The notes beneath the pieces were generated by a model. The model did no database searches and was not told the origin of the DNA. It saw only the letters and a program-made list of their open reading frames with translations. A DNA stretch of 23,320 bases from a virus: positions 1 to 23,320 of IMG/VR virus record IMGVR_UViG_3300008110_000428. One strand, written 5' to 3'. Positions 20,535-23,320 of this stretch are shown in pieces; the first letter of the stretch is position 1, and every line of letters begins with the position of its first letter. A program made the position numbers and the translations under genes.

Positions 20535-20918
20535 ATGGACGAATGTAAATGGAGCTATGCGAAGGACGGAACGCATAGGGAATTTATCTTGCCCGGTCCT
20601 TTCTTTAACGCGAAGGGCAAGAAGATTTGCCAGGACTGCTGCAAATACCTCGGCTTAGTCGATCCTATTGAAAAAGAGCCAGCTGGACCTGCTACCTTAG
20701 TCACCCAGGAAGACCGGGACATTTTCCATTTGTTGCAAGCCGCGCCTCTCCCTGAATGGGACCAGAAATTTATTTCCGATATTGCAAAACGTCATGAATT
20801 ATCAGCTAAGCAAAGAAAAGTATTTGACCGTATTAAGTCGCAACATCTCAAAACTACTGCGAAAACAGAGGAGCCAGCAAAATATGACATCCCAGATGAC
20901 GCTTTCGACCTATTCTAA
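20535..20918 (+). CDS. Cys-cluster protein with SSB-like acidic C-terminal tip (127 aa)
   Basis: The N-terminal part has C4 and the cluster C32, C35 and C36 (KKICQDCCKYLG), a possible zinc site. A helical middle follows with WDQKFISDIAKRHELSAKQR (75-94) and KVFDRI; an L(S)xKQ..V(F/L)..I helix of this sort appears in several phage DNA-metabolism proteins. The C-terminus YDIPDDAFDLF resembles the acidic-aromatic tip used by single-strand-binding proteins to recruit partners. ATG 20535 has an AGAGGTG SD. It overlaps the recT-like gene by 35 nt. A role in DNA recombination or replication is inferred from context and tip. Confidence 0.65.
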   Translation: MDECKWSYAKDGTHREFILPGPFFNAKGKKICQDCCKYLGLVDPIEKEPAGPATLVTQEDRDIFHLLQAAPLPEWDQKFISDIAKRHELSAKQRKVFDRIKSQHLKTTAKTEEPAKYDIPDDAFDLF

Positions 20919-21741
20919 TAACCTGCCAGCCAATCAAAACGAATGGGCATTATTGCTAGATCAGGCTAGGTGCTTCCTACAGTCTGGATTATTGCCCAAA
21001 GCCCTGCAAAAGCCTGAGCAAGTCGTCCTAGTCATGCTTAAGGGCAGGGAGCTAGGTATCCCACCCCTGCAAGCCCTGAGCCATATTAATGTCATAGGCG
21101 GCAAGCCAGCTATGTCGGCTGAGCTTATGCTTGCTCAAATTCTTAAGCTGCATCCCAAGACACAGTTTAAATTCCCTGAGCGCACTAATGAGCGCTGCAC
21201 TATCTCAGTCAAACGGGCAGGGTTTGACTTTGAAAGCTTTACTTTCACCATTGATGATGCGCGGAAAGCCGGGCTACTCAGTAACCCTAGCTGGAACAAA
21301 TACCCTCGGGCTATGCTCCACGCTAGAGTAGTGTCTGAGATGGCTAGGAGCTTATTCCCGGACGCCATCGCCGGAATTAGCTATACCCCTGAGGAGCTAG
21401 GTGCGGTAGTCGACGAAAATGGAGATGTAATTGAAATCTTGAGCGAGACTCAAGAGGCATTACCCGCACCTGAGCCGAAGCCTGTGACACAAACTAGTGC
21501 CCCTAGTGCCACTCCTTGCGCCCCAACGGTTTCACCTGAAAAGCGCATTATGATTTTCCAGGCTCATAACAAGAAGCTGGTGCAGGTGGCTCGGGAAGTC
21601 CTAGCGCAACAGCTCAAGCCCGAACAGGTAGAACGCGCCCTGACTCTGCTGGAAGGCAAACAGTGGTCTAAGGCTACTGTGACCGAGATTATTGACACGG
21701 TTAAATTTGAATCTGAAGTATACGAAACATTTGCAAACTAG
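20884..21741 (+). CDS. recT: RecT-family single-strand annealing protein
   Basis: I use ATG 20884 (GAGGAG SD 10 nt upstream; 285 aa); a longer frame extends into the previous gene without support. The RecT signature is clear: LPKALQKPEQVVLVMLKGRE (37-56), LGIPPLQALSHINVIGGKPA (57-76), MSAELMLAQIL (77-87), then FTIDDARKAGLLSNPSWNKY and PRAMLHARVVSEMARSLFPD, then AIAGISYTPEELG. The C-terminal 100 residues are a Pro/Ala linker and a helical tail. It anneals complementary single strands and drives homologous recombination of phage DNA. No partner exonuclease (RecE or lambda Exo type) is visible in the window. It would work with the RuvC-like resolvase. Confidence 0.9.
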   Translation: MTSQMTLSTYSNNLPANQNEWALLLDQARCFLQSGLLPKALQKPEQVVLVMLKGRELGIPPLQALSHINVIGGKPAMSAELMLAQILKLHPKTQFKFPERTNERCTISVKRAGFDFESFTFTIDDARKAGLLSNPSWNKYPRAMLHARVVSEMARSLFPDAIAGISYTPEELGAVVDENGDVIEILSETQEALPAPEPKPVTQTSAPSATPCAPTVSPEKRIMIFQAHNKKLVQVAREVLAQQLKPEQVERALTLLEGKQWSKATVTEIIDTVKFESEVYETFAN

Positions 21742-21748
21742 GTGATAT

Positions 21749-21952
21749 ATGCAATTAACAGTCCAAGAATTAATGGTACTGGCCACGCTCAAAGGCCAAG
21801 CTGAAAGCCGGGTTAAATTTGAAACCCAGGAAGGCTATCAATTTACCTTTGAAGACTATGCCGTCCTAGCAAAAGTCCTCGAAGGTTTTTCTAGCTCTCA
21901 GATTAAGGTAAGGCTCAGGAAGCCAAAGCGTCTAGCTCAGCCCAAAACCTAA
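21749..21952 (+). CDS. Small unknown protein at the end of the recT operon (67 aa)
   Basis: ATG 21749 has an AGGTGA SD just upstream and starts 7 nt past the recT-like stop. The product has an N-terminal helix (TVQELMVLATLKGQAESRV) and a hydrophobic, helical middle (YQFTFEDYAVLAKVLEGF, about 30-47), and ends with a very basic tail (KVRLRKPKRLAQPKT). A nucleic-acid-binding accessory role is possible from the charge, no family known. Its last 38 nt overlap the convergent endolysin gene. Confidence 0.65.
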   Translation: MQLTVQELMVLATLKGQAESRVKFETQEGYQFTFEDYAVLAKVLEGFSSSQIKVRLRKPKRLAQPKT

Positions 21953-22373
21953 GAATACCTTGAGAGCGGACCAAAGCCTCCGACACTGTGAGGCTTGGTT
22001 TTTTTCTCCATTCATAGTGCGGTCCATCTGCGCTTTTAAATGTCCCACCCCATATCAGCTTATCTAGATCAAAAAACTTAGAAATGACTTTGGGATCAAA
22101 GTCCCAGCTCCACCGTTTATCATCAAACAGTGCTACATCAGCCGCTATACCGTATTGATGCCATGATTGATATGCTTTGGAATTGGACACTACCTTCCCT
22201 GGCTGTGTCCTGCCCTGGGCATATATTTGATCTTGCCTAGCTGGAGACCTGAAGGTCTCAAATACAGCTAGAGGGTAGCCCGCTTTATTCGCCTCAGCTA
22301 CGCCCAAAAGTAGTACGTCCCTCATTGGACTGTACAGTAGGTTAAGCGAATTCAAGCGGGCAGGTTCCTTCAT
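21915..22373 (-). CDS. Endolysin, M15-type L-Ala-D-Glu / D-Ala-D-Ala peptidase
   Basis: A 152-aa zinc peptidase of the M15 (VanY-like) family. Visible motifs: FETFRSPARQDQIYAQGRTQ (38-57), then SWHQYGIAADVAL (70-82, SxHxxGxAxD with zinc ligands H72 and D79), and DGPHYEW (116-122, third ligand H119). The full domain is present, with a short C-terminal helical tail. Such proteins cleave peptidoglycan peptides at lysis. There is no signal peptide, so export would depend on a holin. ATG 22373 overlaps the upstream TGA (ATGA). The 3' part overlaps the rightward terminator and the convergent 67-aa gene. Confidence 0.9.
   Translation of the reverse strand: MKEPARLNSLNLLYSPMRDVLLLGVAEANKAGYPLAVFETFRSPARQDQIYAQGRTQPGKVVSNSKAYQSWHQYGIAADVALFDDKRWSWDFDPKVISKFFDLDKLIWGGTFKSADGPHYEWRKKPSLTVSEALVRSQGILRFWAELDALAS
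21970..22005 (+). terminator. Rho-independent terminator of the recT operon inside the endolysin gene
   Basis: ACCAAAGCCTC (21970-21980, one bulged A), 9-nt loop, GAGGCTTGGT (21990-21999), then seven T (21999-22005). It sits past the 67-aa gene stop but within the C-terminal codons of the opposite-strand endolysin gene. Confidence 0.85.
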
Positions 22374-22543
22374 AGCACACCTACAATAATTTCATAGCAA
22401 GATTTGAATACCTCAGCTGCCTTATCGTCGATAGGGCTAGACGTATCTTTTACCGCTTTATCAATAGCCTTAAAAATATTGGCTTTTGTTTCGCGATCTA
22501 AAAGAATACTTTTAAGAGTTTTTAAAAGCCAAGCTTGTAGCAT
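22370..22543 (-). CDS. Small helical protein next to endolysin (57 aa)
   Basis: Start set at ATG 22543, which follows the previous stop by 1 nt (TAAC-ATG); a longer in-frame form would overlap the upstream gene by 53 nt. The product, MLQAWLLKTLKSILLDRETK (1-20) then IFKAIDKAVKDTSSPIDDKAAE-like helix and VFKSCYEIIVGVL, is amphipathic without a real membrane segment. It is coupled by ATGA to the endolysin gene. Proteins of this type are common near phage lysins, but I cannot assign a function. A holin role is not supported by its hydrophobicity. Confidence 0.6.
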   Translation of the reverse strand: MLQAWLLKTLKSILLDRETKANIFKAIDKAVKDTSSPIDDKAAEVFKSCYEIIVGVL

Positions 22544-22544
22544 G

Positions 22545-22880
22545 TTAATACCCGTTGGTTTTAAGGTGTACTCGCAGCGTCCCAGTCCCACTAGCATGGT
22601 CCCAAAATATACGAACCCAGTTAGCGCATACGTCGGTAAAGGAATAGGCTTGTAGTTCGGAACCAGTTAAGTCTGCACCTGATCCGTATGTTACAAAATT
22701 AGCTGGAGTGCTGCCAATTGGATCACAGCTTACTTGGAAATAAGCTTTACCTTTGGCTGTTCCTGTCAAAACATGAGCATGCATACCCATGCTAAAGACG
22801 GAAGCAATTTCTATAGGATCACTGTAGGCATCTGCAGTAGCTGTAATTTCAGGTAGCGGTTCAAATTGAATAAATCTCAT
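22545..22880 (-). CDS. Beta-rich virion-like small protein (111 aa)
   Basis: The protein has a beta-sandwich-like pattern: FEPLPEITATADAYSDPIEI (6-25), HAHVLTGTAKGKAYFQVSCD (34-53), then the AYSFTDVCANWVRIFWDHAS block (78-97) and GTGTLRVHLKTNGY. Small phage proteins with this 'G.F.LQ.S.D ... W.RI.. ..SGTGTL.V' pattern are abundant and probably structural (decoration, fibre or tail). ATG 22880 overlaps the upstream TGA (ATGA). It lies in the leftward module with the endolysin. Confidence 0.7.
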   Translation of the reverse strand: MRFIQFEPLPEITATADAYSDPIEIASVFSMGMHAHVLTGTAKGKAYFQVSCDPIGSTPANFVTYGSGADLTGSELQAYSFTDVCANWVRIFWDHASGTGTLRVHLKTNGY

Positions 22881-23320
22881 TTTACCCTCTTTTTCAGTGC
22901 AGTGACGATACTCATCTCGTCCTCAGGATCATACTCAGGGGTAATATCAGTTTTTCCAAGGTGCTCAAGTACAGGTGATTTATAGTCAGGTGATTGATGA
23001 TAAGTATAGCTGAGACCGGCTGGGCTGTCAGGTCCCTCGTTTAAGAAATTTTGCGCTTTACGTTCTTCAGCATGAGGCTCACCGGTAGAATCGACGCGCT
23101 CAGGTAGGGGTTGCTTAAGGTCCCATGATTGATTATCAGGAGCTACCCTACCCTGTTCCTGCTCAACCCTACCCCCCATCCATTTCCCTGCACGTTTTTT
23201 AGCTTCGCGGGCTTTCTCAAGAGCAATAGCAATAGCCTGCTTTTGAGGTTTTCCAGAGCCCATCTCTGTAGAGATGTTTTTGGAAATAGATTTTTGAGAG
23301 TATCCAGATTTGAGAGGCAT
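22877..23320 (-). CDS. Charged phage protein with GKPQKQAIAIAL N-terminus (147 aa)
   Basis: The ATG is the last three bases of the window. I accept it because MPLKSGYSQKSISKNISTEM followed by GSGKPQKQAIAIALEKARE (21-39) is the usual N-terminal block of a small basic phage family. The rest is low-complexity and charged: a Gly/Arg/Gln part, PHAEERKAQNFLNEG, a Tyr/His segment and an acidic DPEDEMS before a VTALKKRVK end. Function unknown; a DNA-associated or virion role is possible. A longer N-terminus beyond the window cannot be excluded. Confidence 0.75.
   Translation of the reverse strand: MPLKSGYSQKSISKNISTEMGSGKPQKQAIAIALEKAREAKKRAGKWMGGRVEQEQGRVAPDNQSWDLKQPLPERVDSTGEPHAEERKAQNFLNEGPDSPAGLSYTYHQSPDYKSPVLEHLGKTDITPEYDPEDEMSIVTALKKRVK

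Noticed and set aside
22370-22543. Holin call for the gene next to the endolysin
   Set aside because: Helices are amphipathic and charged; no clear membrane segment.
1-23320. tRNA genes or an integrase / attachment site
   Set aside because: No cloverleaf-like T-arm (GGTTCGAATCC type) segment was seen in the gene-free stretches and no recombinase motifs occur in any predicted protein.

Overview
This window looks like part of a double-stranded DNA tailed phage with a short, podovirus-like tail. The evidence is a packaging and head gene set (small and large terminase, portal, scaffold, major capsid protein) followed directly by head-tail connector and DNA-stabilisation or nozzle-type proteins. 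There are no tape-measure or tail-sheath genes. Genes are tightly packed, with many ATGA or TGATG start/stop overlaps and good Shine-Dalgarno (SD) sequences. The host cannot be read from the sequence. A lipobox protein and an M15-type endolysin are compatible with a Gram-negative host. No tRNA, rRNA, integrase, CRISPR array, DNA polymerase or RNA polymerase was found, so this is probably a segment of a larger genome; the leftmost gene runs off the window.

Layout. (1) 1-13267, leftward: virion module, read from right to left as an unknown 83-aa gene, terminase small subunit, GNAT-like acetyltransferase, AT-hook-like protein, small unknown, terminase large subunit, 88-aa unknown, portal, scaffold, capsid, capsid-associated protein, acidic small protein, connector, 102-aa structural-module protein, large nozzle/stabilisation-like protein and a Gln/Ala-rich (internal virion?) protein. 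Two hairpin terminators (about 6.0 kb and 5.08 kb) lie inside the module and probably set capsid-to-tail stoichiometry. (2) 13396-13666, rightward: two mini-genes, one with a membrane helix. (3) 13655-15093, leftward: four small genes ending in a lipoprotein, with a promoter/hairpin arrangement that could switch translation of the lipoprotein. (4) 15094-15499: non-coding, with nested direct and inverted GTTGTTG/CAACAAC repeats around an AT-rich core; a good candidate replication origin. (5) 15500-17765, leftward: SF3-type helicase and an archaeo-eukaryotic-type primase. (6) 17797-18303, rightward: RuvC-like resolvase. (7) 18233-20376, leftward: an operon of a degenerate SNase-fold protein, two mini membrane proteins, small unknowns and two tandem CAP-domain proteins. 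(8) 20377-20534: divergent control region. (9) 20535-21952, rightward: Cys-containing protein with an SSB-like acidic tip, RecT-type annealing protein and a small unknown. (10) 21915-23320, leftward: M15 endolysin, small unknown, beta-rich virion-like protein and a basic/charged protein.

Working together: helicase, primase, RuvC-like nuclease and RecT make a recombination-linked replication set around the candidate origin; terminase and portal package the product; endolysin plus one or more of the small membrane proteins would release progeny. The least explained part is the 18.2-20.4 kb operon, which combines paired CAP proteins with membrane mini-proteins and may act at the host envelope.
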